Below are positions 10,201 to 22,048 of a DNA stretch of 64,000 nt, piece after piece. The notes under the pieces were generated by a model. That model was given only the letters and a program-made list of their open reading frames with translations, did not search any database and was not told where the DNA came from. This DNA is from Perognathus longimembris pacificus. Lineage: Eukaryota > Chordata > Mammalia > Rodentia > Heteromyidae. The DNA is taken from the NCBI RefSeq assembly GCF_023159225.1, contig NC_063170.1, positions 62,904,208-62,968,207 on the forward strand, in the 5' to 3' direction. The stretch's first letter is position 1, and each line of letters starts with the position of its first letter. The position numbers and the translations under genes were made by a program.

Positions 10201-10214
10201 CTGCTAGAGGGCGC
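10201..10214 (+). promoter_or_regulatory. Candidate CTCF motif
   Basis: CTGCTAGAGGGCGC matches the CTCF core consensus CCASYAGRKGGCR except at the second and third bases, and it preserves the AGAGGGCG core. It stands in single-copy DNA with CpGs, which is unusual for this CpG-poor window. Occupancy cannot be judged from sequence. Confidence 0.4.
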
Positions 10215-10488
10215 ACGGATGACACCCAGCTGTACTAAATGTATGCTCAAGGTTCCCTCCACTTCAGTCATTGTCCTACCCATCTGTCAGGTTCCTGTTG
10301 ACAACGTTCCAGTTTGAAAAGGGCCTCACTATCTTACTTAAAAGGTAGATTGTTGAAGGGAGTGGCACAGGCCTAGATGAATTATATTCACATGCTGCCA
10401 TGTTAGGTGACACCTCCCTTGTATAACTACTTAAAGATAATTTTGAAAATGCAGTTTGTAGTTGAACCTTAAAAACAATATTGCTATT

Positions 10489-10735
10489 GCCAGGCACAGA
10501 TGGCTCATGCCTGTGATCCTAGCTACTCAGGAGGCTGAGGTCTAAGGATCCAGGTTCCAAGTCAGCCCCAGTCAAGAAAGACCATGAAACTTTTATCCCC
10601 AAGTTAATTCACCACCTGAAAATCAGAAGTAGAGCAGTGGCTCAAAATGGTAGAATGCTGGACTTGAGAAAAAAAAAGCTTAAGGACAATGCCTAGGAGC
10701 TGAATTCAAACTCCACAACCCACAAAGAAAAAAAT
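10489..10735 (+). mobile_element. SINE, F2 type
   Basis: Full-length copy: GCCAGGCACAGATGGCTCAT head, AGTTAATTCACCACCTGAAA linker, tail module AGCAGTGGCTCAAAATGG ... GAATTCAAACTCC, then an A-rich tail. Many substitutions suggest an older copy. Confidence 0.85.
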
Positions 10736-10744
10736 CATTACTAT

Positions 10745-10960
10745 TGATTTATTTTTAAACAAATTTCATGTGAATACATTAACTATTCCAGAGGGATTCA
10801 CAGGGACATTTCCATATATAGCATACAATATAGCACAGTCCCCTCCACCTCTTCCATGTCACTGTCCATCCTCCCCATATAATCCAAATGCGAAATAGAC
10901 ATAATAACCCAGGTTACATCTACAATCATGTCTACACATTTCATGTGTAGGAAGAGTGAG
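10745..10960 (-). mobile_element. Possible old L1 3' UTR (minus strand)
   Basis: TTCATGTGAATACATTAACTATT and CCAGAGGGATTCACAGGGACATTT followed by CCCCTCCACC/CCTCCCC recall reversed 3' UTRs of older L1 families. The match is remembered, not computed. Confidence 0.35.
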
Positions 10961-11860
10961 AACGGGCCCTTGGTCTAATAATTTATTGCATACAGGGATT
11001 CTAAGCTACAACATCTGAAATGACAGAATCCACTGTGGTCTTAAGACAATGATTTTCTTGGAGGCATATCTCATAGTCCACGTTTCCAAGTTTCAAGTCA
11101 CACATGAGTGTGTTTGTGTAAGGATTTTGTGCATTTGAGATATTTTATTTGCTGGTTTTTTGTGTGCGAATAAGTTTTCATGAAAAGACATCTCAGTCTA
11201 ACTTGTTCTGAATTTTCTTCCATAATGGGTCATGTTAGAGAGAAACTTCTGTCTCTAACAGTGTTTCCTCTAAAAGACAGCTCAACATACAAATCAGTGA
11301 ACCACAATGCCACAACCCTGAGAAGAAATTAACTCAAAATTGTTCATTGTCGTATTCCTTGTTTTAGGTGTTTCCATGGAGACTCCTTGGCTACCAACAT
11401 CTTTGTTACCAGATCTCTTATTATTCAACTATTCATCTGTCTTAGGAGTTTAAAGTTTGAAAATTGAAGTCCAAACAGAACATTTTCTGTAAATACCTTA
11501 CAGGAAAAAAAAATGCTTTTAGAAAAGAGACAAAACATTCTTTTGACTATAATAGGTGGAAGGTGGATACAAGATGGAATTGCGGGTAGGAGAAAGACAT
11601 TGTACTGTTACTCTCCAAATCACTGCATGAGGAATGATTCATACCCGCATTGTGTTCTGACAGCATAAATGTGCTTTAAATAATAAAAGGAGATCTAATT
11701 GTACTTCTCACTTGGCAAATCTTTTTCCCAATTGGTTCCATGATGCCTTTGTCTACATGGTAAGCCATTGACTTCTATCAAGTGCTAATTGTCAAAAGAT
11801 GATCTCACAGTTGATAGAGGAAGAATGCTTCACATTCAGAAGGATCTCCTATTTTTTGGC
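10961..11860. other. Single-copy non-coding DNA
   Basis: About 900 bp with no recognisable repeat or gene. It may hold diverged continuation of the old L1 on its left. Confidence 0.4.
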
Positions 11861-12348
11861 TTATTTATTGTCAAAGTGATGTACAGAGAGGTTACAGTTT
11901 CATACATTAGGCATTGGGTACATTTCTTGTACTGTATATTACCTCCTCCCTCATTCCCCCCCAACCCCCTCTCCTTCGACCCCCATGAGTTGTTCAGTTG
12001 GCTTACACCAAATGTTTTTGCAAGTACTGCTTTTGGAGTCGTTTGTCTTTTTATCCTGTGTCTCTTGATTTGGATATTCCCTTTCACTTCCCTAGTTCTA
12101 ATACCAGTCTATACAGTTTCCAGGGTACTCAGATGAGATACAGTGATAATACGGGTACAACCACAGGAAGGGGATACAAGAGGATCATCAACAATAGAAG
12201 CTACGGTTTCACATGGCATGTTGAAAGTAATTACAACTGTGATATAACAGTCGTTTCCATAACATGGAGTTCATTTCACTTAGCATCATCTTATGCATTC
12301 ATAAGGGCATAGCTATTAAGCTCTTGCAATCCTCTGCTTCTAGGGACA
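11861..12348 (-). mobile_element. L1 3' end (minus strand)
   Basis: Reverse complement of the 25-kb L1 3' UTR, from TTATTTATTGTCAAAGTGAT to CTCTTGCAATCCTCTGCTTC, with a C-rich tract at 11950-11985 (G-rich on the element strand). A short direct repeat, TCCTATTT, at 11847-11854 and 12349-12356 may be its target-site duplication. Confidence 0.9.
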
Positions 12349-12761
12349 TCCTATTTAAAAAGATAAACCAGAGTAAGTGCCTGCTAAAGAGCTTCTGCTT
12401 AAATATTGATTTTATACATCACAAGTTCAGATAACATTCTTGAGTGTTATCTCTTATCCAGCTGAATTTCAGCACCATGCCATTTACCCTTGTCCTGGCT
12501 TTGGCTTTGTGTCTTCCCAATACAAGGGAATGACTACTTAGAACAATGGTGAGAAAGTTTATTGGTGTAGGGTCAGAGGAAAAGTTTAAGGCAAAAGTTT
12601 AAAACGGATTCCCAAGGTTTCTTCTCAGAGAGCTTTCTGGTTTGAATTGGTGAGGCCACTGGAGGAAACCATGCCAGACATGGGTCACCTGCCCAAGTTT
12701 CTCACCCAGTGCTTGAGGGTACTCAGAACTAGTGAGGTGGGTAAATTTTCAAGGCTAAAAT
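12349..12761. other. Single-copy non-coding DNA
   Basis: Nothing recognised. Confidence 0.45.
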
Positions 12762-12996
12762 AGAAAAAGGAAGGGGCTGGAAATATGGCCTAGTGGTAAA
12801 GTCATTGTCTCGTATACATGAAGCGCTGGGTTCGATTCCTCAGCACCACATATACAGAAAAAGCCAGAAGTGGCGCTGTGGCTCAAGTCGCCGAGTGCTA
12901 GCCTTGAGCAAAAAGAAGCCAGGGACAGTGCTCAGGCCCTGAGTTCAAGCCCCAGGACTGGCAACAAAAACAAAACAAAACAAAAAGAAAAAGGAA
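12762..12996 (+). mobile_element. SINE, F1 type, with 11-bp target-site duplication
   Basis: The body starts at 12773 with GGGGCTGG. It has Pol III-like boxes TGGCCTAGTGG and GGTTCGATTCC in the ID-like head, then the tail module GCTGTGGCTCAAGTCGCCGAG ... AGTTCAAGCCCC. The tail is (CAAAA)n. AGAAAAAGGAA flanks it at 12762-12772 and 12986-12996. Confidence 0.9.
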
Positions 12997-13310
12997 AAAA
13001 AAATAATTAGGATTAGTAATTAATCCACAAAATGAGGTGGTACATGCAATATTTTCCAGCTCTTGATGTTAGAATAAAATTCCTACTAAGATTAGTAAAA
13101 CCATGCCTTTAAATTCTAATTGAACATTATATATATTGACTAATAGCCCCTCTCCCACGTCCATACCACCTCTAGTTGCCCGTTTATTGTCCTTGGACTG
13201 GATTCTGGGGCATAAGAACACATTTACCTGCAACTCCACTCCACTATTACTGGGCTAAATATGACATATTTAAATTGTGACCACCCACTTTATTTAAAGA
13301 AACCTTTTAA
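12997..13310. other. Single-copy non-coding DNA
   Basis: Nothing recognised. Confidence 0.45.
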
Positions 13311-13558
13311 CCAAGCACTGTGGTAGCTCCTGCTTTTAATCCTGGGGGATTGGTACATTGAGATCAAAAGAGTCATGGTTTGAGGTCAGCACAAGCAGAA
13401 ACGGTCACGAGACTCCATCTCACCTGAGAAAAACTGGGTGTGATGGTACGTACACCTGTCATCCCAGGTGAGATGACAGGAAGCTTGAAATAGTTGGATC
13501 ACCATAGAGGCATGAGCCTGCATAGGAAGTGAGATCCAATCTCAAAAGTACAGTGCAA
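13311..13558 (+). mobile_element. SINE, F3 type (two B1-like heads)
   Basis: The first head is CCAAGCACTGTGGTAGCTCC...AATCCTGGGG. The second is CTGGGTGTGATGGTACGTAC...CCTGTCATCC. Both end in GAGATCC-like or GAGACTCC blocks. A perfect 9-bp hairpin stem (CCTGTCATC / GATGACAGG) at 13455-13480 interrupts the second head. No tRNA-like tail remains; an F2 element follows immediately. Confidence 0.65.
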
Positions 13559-13811
13559 TCCAGGTGCCTGTGGCTCATGCCTGTAATCCTAGCTACTCAG
13601 GAGGCTGAGATCTGAGGATTGCAGTTCAAAGCCAGCCTGGGTAGGAAAGTCTAGGAGACTCTTATTCCCAATCAACCAACAGGAACTCAGAGTAGTGCTG
13701 TGACTCAAATGATAGAGTACTAGCTTTGAGTGAAAAAGCTCAGGAACAGCTTCCAGACCTCTGAGTAAAGCCCCATGACTCATAGAAAAACAAACAAACA
13801 AACAAAAAAAC
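13559..13811 (+). mobile_element. SINE, F2 type
   Basis: Well-preserved head (CTGTGGCTCATGCCTGTAAT, CTACTCAGGAGGCTGAGATC) and tail module, ending in (CAAA)n. It lies directly behind the F3 element. Confidence 0.9.
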
Positions 13812-14404
13812 AGCAGGGCAGAATAACAGGCTACAAGTGTTGCTGAGGAACCTCAGTACAAATCCCTATATGATTAAAAAAATAGAAGTGCTTTAATTGT
13901 TTTTTCTAGTCAGCTCTTCCTTAGATGTCATTTGCAAAGATCCATTTGCCAATCACCCCCCATTGTACAGGAAGAGCCCTGAGCAGAGCAAGAAATGAAT
14001 GTAAATGGAGTCACTTCCCCCTCATTAAGTACACATTCAGCTTGGTGGGAAACTTTCATGGGAAAAGACAACAACTTAAATGTTAATTGGCATTCATAGA
14101 ACACCATTAAGATCTTCCATTTTGTTTAGGATAAGGAAGAAAACTCTGTAGGGGGGAAGAAGGACACTTGGCCCTGGAAGAGAAGATGTGTTTGGGAAGA
14201 AGTAAGGAGGATCCAGACATCACTGTGTCTACGCTGGGACTCTTAGGAGAATTTAATCATAGGAACCCTTTTGCACTATACATACACTACTAACAGCATT
14301 TGATGACAATGAAGAATCCAAGCTTCCTGGCACTTTTTGTACTGTGATTGACCTCAGTGACTCCAGCTCTTTTAGGAAGGCCTTCTGTCCCTTATGTCAT
14401 GCTT
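13812..14404. other. Single-copy non-coding DNA
   Basis: Nothing recognised beyond a short run of G at 14151-14156. Confidence 0.45.
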
Positions 14405-14700
14405 CCTGTCCATTTTTGCATTCGTTAGTTTTAAGGTAGGGTCTCTCTTTATGCTCAGGCAGGACTAGGCTTTGATCTTTCTGCTTGTGTTTCTGTGCAT
14501 CACTAGGCTTAACAGTCACACCCTTCTACATAGCCCGTATGCTTCTCCCAATGGTGGGATAAGAGGTTTGTGCTTGTGGGAGTCTTGTGGCAGTGCTTAT
14601 GTCTGGGGTCCAACAGCGACCTCCAATGGCTGCCTACCAAATAGCTAGGTATTATAGTCGAGCCATTGTGCTCAGTAAATGTTAGGTTTTTAACAGAGTT
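14405..14700 (-). mobile_element. Probable SINE, F3 type (minus strand)
   Basis: TTTTTGCATTCGTTAGTTTT followed by AGGTAGGGTCTCTCTTTATG is shared with the F3 element at 41852-42173, in the same orientation. The downstream part is decayed but keeps CCCAATGGTGGGATAAGAGG and GTGCTTGTGG-like blocks. Confidence 0.5.
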
Positions 14701-16391
14701 CATGAGAGAATTTTTATTATTTTAGGACTTGGATGAAGTGAGACACAGTCTATTTTTACTCATACAGTTTCTAAACAGGATCTCATACAGGATCTAATTT
14801 TACTCATACAATTTCATGTTCCTGTGACACAAAATATATGAACATCAAACCACTACATTCAAATTATCAGGACATGATCACCAACTCACTGTTTTTGTTG
14901 TTGTTTTTTTGTTACCACTGTGTTTTTTATTCACGGAATAAGGGCCATTAGTTTGCATTACTTAATGAAGCCATGAGGGGCAAGTTGCATAAGACAATAC
15001 CTCTATATAACTTCTTGGTAAATAACTTAATCTTTAGCATCAGAGATTTAAATTCCATGCAACATATAAGATTTTTGTGGTATGTAACATCCATCCATGT
15101 GGTGAGAATAGTCAGTGTCCTAATTAGTGTATGGAAATTCTCCTTAGATGTAAGGTTTTGAATTGTTGTGATTTAAAAAAATATCTTTGGCTATTGAATA
15201 AATATCTATGCTTTTCTTGTTTCATGTACAGAAAATTAGGAGATTAGTGTTTGATATTGTTGCATTAATGGAGATTATTTTTTTTACAATAAGGGCTAGA
15301 AAATGATTGAGGGATTAACTAGTAACTTGAACCACTAGAATGCTTGTAGATTCCTGTGATAATTTAGACACACAGGTTAAGGGAAATGCTTCTACTCAAG
15401 ATAACTGTTTTGGTGTATCTCCATCAGAAGGTCAAAAGTATCTTATCAAAAAAATTGCATTTGGAGAAAGGCTGAGATTTAGTTGATCTGCAGTGTGAAT
15501 TTCAGAAAATGAATCCTCTCTGAACAACTGGATTTAAACTCTTTTGAGAACCCACGTCAGAAAAGCAAAACCTCATGAAATAATTCCAGGCTAAGAGGTA
15601 ATTATAATATAAATCTGTCTTACAAATCAAACCTGTCTTTATTTTCCTTAACCTATTTCCTTTCTTTTTGTGACCACACTTTATTCAGGTGCCTACATTT
15701 CCTTGTTTGGGAGTTCTATTTGGTAATGACAGTGTCAGTCACTTTAGGTCTTCTTCTTCATGGCTGGCTAAAGAGAACTTGGCCGCTGGTTACACTAACA
15801 ATGTAAAATATGTGATTATACTCTTTCTTATTAAACTTGGGGCTTGAGCAAAGTTTCACAGATGAAAAGCATGACATGAACTCAAAGTTTCTTTTTATGG
15901 CCCTTGACTTTCGTCAGGAAATATTTTCATTCACTAAACTGCTTTGGTTCTCATACTTCCTTGGCTGGATTGGTTTTTTTTTCTTATATATTGAGCCTAG
16001 ATAAATCCACTATGTTGATAAATTTGTTGATAACAAATTGAAGGAAGAAATAATGTGATTGTAAACTTTAATTCAGATAAGACAGGAAAAGTGAAATTTC
16101 CCATTGCTTTAAATAAGAGCATCATACCAGATAATAAAAGATATCTAGGTATAGCATACATTTTATCGAGACTTACAATTCTGTGTTAAATGTACATTGA
16201 CATTTCTACATGATCTAAAATAATATACACATATAAATAATAGTCATAATTAAGCATAATGCAAATTAAAATAAGAAAAAATATATTTAATTAACAGAAA
16301 ATGTGTACATTAAATCTGCAGGATATATATTTTATACTACATTGTTATAGAGTACAGAATGCAAGGTGAGATTAATATTCAAAAACCCATT
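14701..16391. other. Single-copy non-coding DNA
   Basis: About 1.7 kb of AT-rich DNA with no gene or clear element. A direct partial repeat (ACTCATACA...AGGATCT) lies near 14755-14815. Confidence 0.45.
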
Positions 16392-16607
16392 GCCAGGCAC
16401 CAGTGGCTTTTGCTTCTAATTCTAGTACTCAGGAGGCTGGGCTTTTTAGGATTGAGATTTGAAGACAGCTCTGGCAGGAAAGTCCATGAGACTATTGTCT
16501 CCAATTAACCTACCAAAAAACTGGAAATAGAGCTGTGGTCCACGTGATAGCTTCCAGGCCTTATGTTCAAGCCCCAGAACTAGCACAAAACAAAACAAGA
16601 CAAAAAA
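16392..16607 (+). mobile_element. SINE, F2 type
   Basis: Starts GCCAGGCACCAGTGGCTTTT and keeps the CTCCAATTAACCTACC linker. The tail module is shortened (GAGCTGTGGTCCACGTGATAG directly to TTCCAGGCCTTATG), followed by a CAAAAC-rich tail. Confidence 0.85.
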
Positions 16608-16939
16608 CCCATAAACTTTAATCAGTCACTAGTAACAGGGAGTAAAATTTTTAAAATCAGTCAACAAAAATGCAATACCCATTCAGGAAAAATGGGAAAA
16701 ATGATTGAAAGATTAAAAAACGGAAAACTCTAATATGTACTGCCTTTAAATAGCTTAAGGTTACATGACTCTAGGTTGTAAAAAATGAAATGTTCTCCCC
16801 AAATTGGAACAATATTTTCTCACATAACCTCTACACCTTGAGGTTCTTGTTAAAATAGTAGAAAATAAAGAAATAAAAGATGTAAATATGATAACAGAAT
16901 AAAGCATAAAGAATGACATGATTGTTGTGGTGGTGTGCA
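16608..16939. other. AT-rich DNA, possibly old L1
   Basis: No clear element. It adjoins the L1 ORF2 fossil and may be its diverged upstream part. Confidence 0.35.
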
Positions 16940-17560
16940 CATGCAGATCTAAAAGAATTTACAAAGGCATTAACAGAAGAATACCCAAAATGAAGGACCT
17001 AATTTAACAGGGATGCAAAGTACAAAGTCATTGTGACACAAAAGCAGAGCAAACAATTGGAAAATAAAATATATAAAACATTATTTATGATGGCATAGAA
17101 AACCAAAAGTAGTGACAATCAATGAAAGGAAGCACATGCAAGAAAACATATTACAAACTACAGAATTTTATGGATAGAAGAATGAAACATATTCAGAATT
17201 GACCTGGACATGAGTTAAAAGATGCAATATAACATATTGATTTTCCTCAAGTCAATTTACAGAACCAATGTGACCCAATAAAAGTCCCCAAAAGGTTTTT
17301 CTTAAAATAGGACCAAGCAAGATTTTGTACAATTATATGAAGAGCCAAAGAAACTTTAGAGCATCTAAAGCAACTTCAAGTCCTGAAAGAATGAATGACT
17401 TACTTTAACAACTCACTGTGAATCTATAAAAATTAGCCAGTGTGATATTCATTTATGGGGACACAAATAATCCAAAAATAAAAGGCAAAATACTAAAATA
17501 GACATGGGTGTATGATAATTATACATCACAAATACATTTAGTTACTGGAGGAAGAAAATA
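16940..17560 (+). mobile_element. Ancient L1 ORF2 fossil
   Basis: The order of phrases matches the part of L1 ORF2 after the reverse transcriptase core: a TTATTTATGATGGCATAGAA block, ATTGATTTTCCTCAAGTCAA, CAATGTGACCCAATAAAAGT (consensus 'caatccctatcaaaat'), then ATTAGCCAGTGTGATATTCATTTATGGGGACACAAATA. No frame stays open. This is far more diverged than the 25-kb L1 and probably dates from the common mammalian L1M era. Confidence 0.6.
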
Positions 17561-19431
17561 CCTTCTCCATGCAAAATTAATTTTATTTACTAAATGATCG
17601 AGACATAAAAGATTCTAACAATGGTATTTTTCTTTCAATATCTAGAATGTTAACAAATGTCAGTAAGGTCCAGATTAATTTATTTCTTTATATTTCTCAA
17701 TATCTTGGTAACTCAAGCAAAGCAAACTGTAGATAATTTGTTTGGAAATCAATTTTTTTACAATCTGAGTGTGAAAAGAGCAATTTCTGTTTTGTATAAA
17801 GATAAAATGCATTGCTCTTTTTAACCTGTCATCTAATTTTCCCACTTGTTCCCATGTCTTAGAACACAAAGTGCTTGTACTTGTCCAGATGGAAAAATAA
17901 TTGTTTAAAAATGACATACACATATACACACACACATGCATACACACACATATTCATGCCTTGATTATATTGCAGGTATAAACATCTTGATGAAAAAAAT
18001 ACCATTTTGAAACTTGGAATCTCTAAAGCTTATTCTATGTTCACTTTAATTACTCATCTCTTTGCATATTCATGTAAAAATCACTTTTTAAAAGTTTCTT
18101 TGAAATCTAAGGCCCTGATATTATTTTATGTATCATTATACAGTATACTCCCAGATATGTTTTTGAACATTGAAATAGAGATCTCTTAAAGTCGGAATAG
18201 TTCTATGACTATTATCACCATAGTAGGAAGCTGTACAAACATAGAATAGTTCATTTCAGTACATCCAATGAGCCTCTCTGTCTCTAGTCACTCCAGGAGG
18301 GAAGCTGAGAAAACTCTAGAAGTTAGCAGGGCTCTTTCCACAACCAGTTGAGTTACCAAAGTCAGACCAGAGAGAAATAAGCAAAGGAACACTTCAGGGT
18401 GTCGATAAAGCTTCCCTCTGGGGTGAAATGTAAAGATTTTATTTAGTGTGGCAATTGTGACATGCCATCTGTACCCATTGTGAGTGTTTTGTTACTTCTC
18501 TTGGCGGGCCTGCCGATTTGCCTCTGACTTGATTTCACAGCTTCAGTCACTGCCGTCCACAATCACAGGAGCACAAAAGGAAGCAGTTAGCTGTTCCTCA
18601 GCACTGGGAATTTTTTCTTCATACTGAAAAGGGCAGTAGGGAATAACATTTGTCCTTCACTGTATTCTGAGCTATGGTAACTAGGGCCTCCTGCTTCCCA
18701 TTGATCAGTGCAGTACAGAATAGCAAAATTGGCTACCGACAGCCAGCTGGGGCAATCAGCACCCAGGCGTGGAGAGGGCTTCATTTTGCTACCTGTGTCA
18801 AAGCAGCCACAAACAGGAAGGCTTGTTTCTGAACACTTGTCATCATCCACTTTTATCATCGTCCCCGTCCCAAAGCACCCATGAAATACAACTTTGCAAG
18901 TGATTGCCTAATATACTCCACTCTTAACTATTTTCTACTTGTGAAGACCCAGAGTTTGCAGATAATGATTTCAGAAGAATGGTCATCCATGGGCTGAAGA
19001 TGAAACACGACAGCACTCCCTTAGGGGGAACCACCCCCCCCTTTCTGAATGGAGAATCATACTGCTTCCCTTTCACTTTCAAACAAGTTTAACTCTGCTT
19101 ACTTTCAAAAAAAAAGTAATATGAACAAAAAGTAAAGTGAACTACATTTATTTTCCTTCCTGTTGTCCTCACATACTCACATCTTCTTCCATTACCAGAC
19201 AAGACCCTTGCCCGTTTTGTTCCTATCTGCACTAAATACCATGTAAGATTTACCCATGATAATAATAAATCAAGTGTCATATCCTCTCATGGTTGAGTTG
19301 TTGTAGTCTTTCTCTCTTCTGTAAGAGCCCAACCTACTTTCCAATGAGGACCTCTTAGTCAGCTTGCCTGGTAAGCAACGAGGTTCTATATCTGGGTTAG
19401 TGTTCCCCCAAGCCCCGGTGAGGCCAGCCCC
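17561..19431. other. Repeat-poor non-coding DNA
   Basis: No gene recognised. The left part is AT-rich with a TG/CA-rich patch near 17915-17952. 18380-19050 is richer in G+C and repeat-free, and is listed among the findings as a weak conserved-element candidate. Confidence 0.45.
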
Positions 19432-19481
19432 TTCCCTCCCCCTGTCATTCTTGATGTTCCCTCCCCCTGTCATTCTTGATG
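19432..19481. repeat. Perfect 25-bp tandem duplication
   Basis: The unit running from TTCCCTCCCCC to TTCTTGATG occurs twice without a mismatch, at 19432-19456 and 19457-19481. Perfect identity implies a recent event. It is not part of a longer array. Confidence 0.95.
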
Positions 19482-19721
19482 TAATGTTCGATGATCACAG
19501 GTCTTCCCGGCAAGCCGAGTCTAAAGGTGGCAAGATGTTACCTCATCTCCATTAATAATGATGCTGATTGTGATCGTAGTATGTGCCTGTTGAGAGTAAG
19601 AATGAGACAGTCAATAAGAGCTGCCAGTTAAAAGAGAATTCTTAGCAAAATATGTTAGTCTTTTTCAGTAAAAAAAAAAAAAAAAAGTTTGAGGACATTC
19701 AGCAACTTTAAAAAGTGTAAG

Positions 19722-19932
19722 TTTTGTTTGGTTTTGTTATTGGTTGTTTGAGCTCAGGGCCTCACACTTGCCCAACTTGCTTGCTCAGATGACACTTGGC
19801 TACTTGAGCCATGCCTCCCACCCTGTTAGCTGGTTAGTTGGGAACTAGAGTCTCTAGGACCTTTTAGCCTGGACTGGCCTTGAGCCACCATCATCTGGAC
19901 CTCAGGATGAGAGGTTTGCACTACCAGCACAT
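19722..19932 (-). mobile_element. SINE, F2 type (minus strand)
   Basis: Reversed tail module (GAGCTCAGGGCCTCACACTTG, CTACTTGAGCCATGCCTCC) followed by a decayed B1-like head (CTGGACTGGCCTTGAG). An older copy that ends next to the MaLR LTR. Confidence 0.6.
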
Positions 19933-19966
19933 GGCAAGGAAGTGCAAATTTCTTCCACTAAACAGA

Positions 19967-20312
19967 TGTTACGATTTGGATGTTGGATGCTATCCACCCA
20001 CAAGGCCATGCATGAAAGAGATGTGGAGCATGCTTGGGAGGTGGTGGGCCCTTAGAGTAGCAGAGTCTGTAGGAAGGAAATTACATTATCAGGGGGTCTT
20101 CATGAAGGGATATTGCAATGCTAATCAGACTCTTTCTCTCTCTCTATTTGCTTCCCCAATGCCCACAGGTAAACGAACATTGGGCAGCTACGTTGCATCT
20201 TCACATCTGCCATAGGACAGAGCAGAAACCCAACGATGAACTAAAACCTGTGACACTACAAACCCAAATGAAATCTCCAATTCATGCTGGCATGATGTCA
20301 TAATGCCCCAAA
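19967..20312 (+). mobile_element. Solo MaLR (ERVL-type) LTR
   Basis: It begins TGTTACGATTTGGATGTT. It keeps the MaLR order CACCCACAAGGCCATGCATGAAAG, GGGAGGTGGTGGGCCCTTAGAG, GGAAGGAAATTACATTATC, CTCTCTCTCTCTATTTGCTTCC, then ACTAAAACCTGTGACAC and AAATGAAATCTCC near the 3' end. No internal region is visible, so it is a solo LTR with no protein. Confidence 0.75.
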
Positions 20313-21221
20313 GATGACTAGCACAGCAGAGAACCTGTATTGGCATATCTGGGGTTAAGTGGTATGCAGTTTTGGAACAACTGTGATTCACATGTTGACC
20401 ATTCATTTCCCCAACTGAGGCCTCGGCCAAGTGCTCAGTCCTGTGCAGAGCCACATATGAAGTGAGAGTCCCGTAAAGAGCATAGATTAGAATCCAAGTT
20501 GATAATGTAGGTACCAACAGCAAGGAAGGAAAACACAGTAGAATCCACTAAAAGGAAAAAAAAAATCACTGCTGACACATGTTTTCACTTTAAAACACAA
20601 TGGGCTTGGTAAATGAACAGGTGCATCAATTAAAAAAGGCAATTGGCTATGGTGCTGACTTATACTGATGCCTGAAAGCTGGGAAAGATATAACAAATAC
20701 TTCTTATTAAACAGTAGCAACTCTTTCTACCATAGTGTTCATCCTTTTAAGTATTCAAACACTAGGATGGCAGAGATTTGCTGTGTTTGTTTGTTTGTTT
20801 TTAGTAGAAACCAATACACAACCTTGACATCAAACTGATTGAAAAGGGTCTATTTTAAAAACAACACTCAACACTGGAGGGCTAATCTAGCATACATTGC
20901 TAAAAGGTAATGGGTTGCACGTTTGTAGAAGAGGTTATTTACATTTTAACATCCCGGAAGAACAGTATGATTTCTTTTTTAATCCCAGAAATTGCACAGA
21001 AACTAGGTCTCTACAGGTATTTTAAGGAGTATTTGTGGAAAACGAATGACACTTTTCTCTAGAAGTTATCATTTGCCATGGGAACAATTAGAACTGTGTA
21101 TGCAAATTTTGTTGTTTAACTGCCACCACTATGATGCCTGTTGTTGTCTTATTAAACTAAAGCAATGGCTTTACTTTTGCACAATAAAAGTTTATATTTT
21201 TAAACCCTATATTCATTTATT
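20313..21221. other. Single-copy non-coding DNA
   Basis: No gene recognised; the 111-residue minus-strand frame at 20188-20523 reads through the LTR and resembles nothing known. An octamer ATGCAAAT at 21100-21107 is noted without functional claim. Confidence 0.45.
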
Positions 21222-21452
21222 TGCTTTTGTGCTGGTAATGGGGCTTGAATTAAGTGGCATGATGTCTTTCTTAGCTTTTTCTGCTCAAGGGTTGAGCTCT
21301 ATCAATTAAGCCACACCTCCACTTCCAGCTTTTTGTTGGTTACATAAAGAGAAGAGGCTCTAGGACTTTCTTGCTCTGGTTACCTTTAGACCTAAACTCA
21401 GATCTCAGCCTCCTGAGGAGCTAGGATTACAGGTACAAGGTAAGACATGGGC
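21222..21452 (-). mobile_element. SINE, F2 type (minus strand)
   Basis: GCTTTTGTGCTGGTAATGGG and GGGCTTGAATTAAGTGGC (reversed tail module), AAGCCACACCTCCACTTCC, then the reversed B1-like head CTCAGATCTCAGCCTCCTG and AGCTAGGATTACAGGTAC. Confidence 0.8.
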
Positions 21453-21884
21453 CCTCTGGCCTCATTCTTTGTTTTAGGCAAAGAAAAAGACAAGTGTTGG
21501 GGATGAGACATTAAAATCCTCAGGGCTGTGATCTAACTTTAAGATCAAGCAAACTTGAAGCTGTTAGAGCATTGAAATAATACAGAAGCAGAATTTATTT
21601 TTCTCCTAGAATCTCTACTATGTATAGAGGAGAAATGAAAAAAATTTGACTGGGAGTTTTTAAATGTTATTTATTATTTTTATTTCTTCCAGCTTACTAA
21701 ATGGAAAAACTTAAATATCTAAGCTCGTTAAGTTTTTCAGGCCCTGTTTTGCAATCTTTAAAATGGAGATAGTAATATTTGCCTTGAAGTTTTCTTTTCG
21801 GTATTTAGTAGTAATTCATCTAAAATTCTGATGCAATACTTTAAACCAGCAGATACAGTAAATTTATCTTCCTTTATCTGTGAC
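21453..21884. other. Single-copy non-coding DNA
   Basis: Nothing recognised. Confidence 0.45.
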
Positions 21885-22048
21885 TGTGTGTTGAAATCAA
21901 CCAGGAAGCTTTTATAAGTCACACCTGCCTGAGGTTCAACATTTAAATTTCTGAGTAAGTCTAAGTGCGGCCTGAGTGTCAAGAGTTTTGATAGTAGCTC
22001 AGGCTATTCTACTTTGCAGCTGAGGTTGAAGATCATTGCTTTATTTTC
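21885..22048 (+). mobile_element. MER5A-like DNA transposon remnant
   Basis: The MER5A order is visible: ATCAACCAGGAAGCTTTTATAA, AGTCACACCTGCCTGAGG, ATTTCTGAGTAAGTCTAAG, then GTAGCTCAGGCTATTCTACTTTG and AGGTTGAAGATCATTG near the terminal repeat. It is a non-autonomous hAT (Charlie) element with no coding capacity. Confidence 0.6.
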
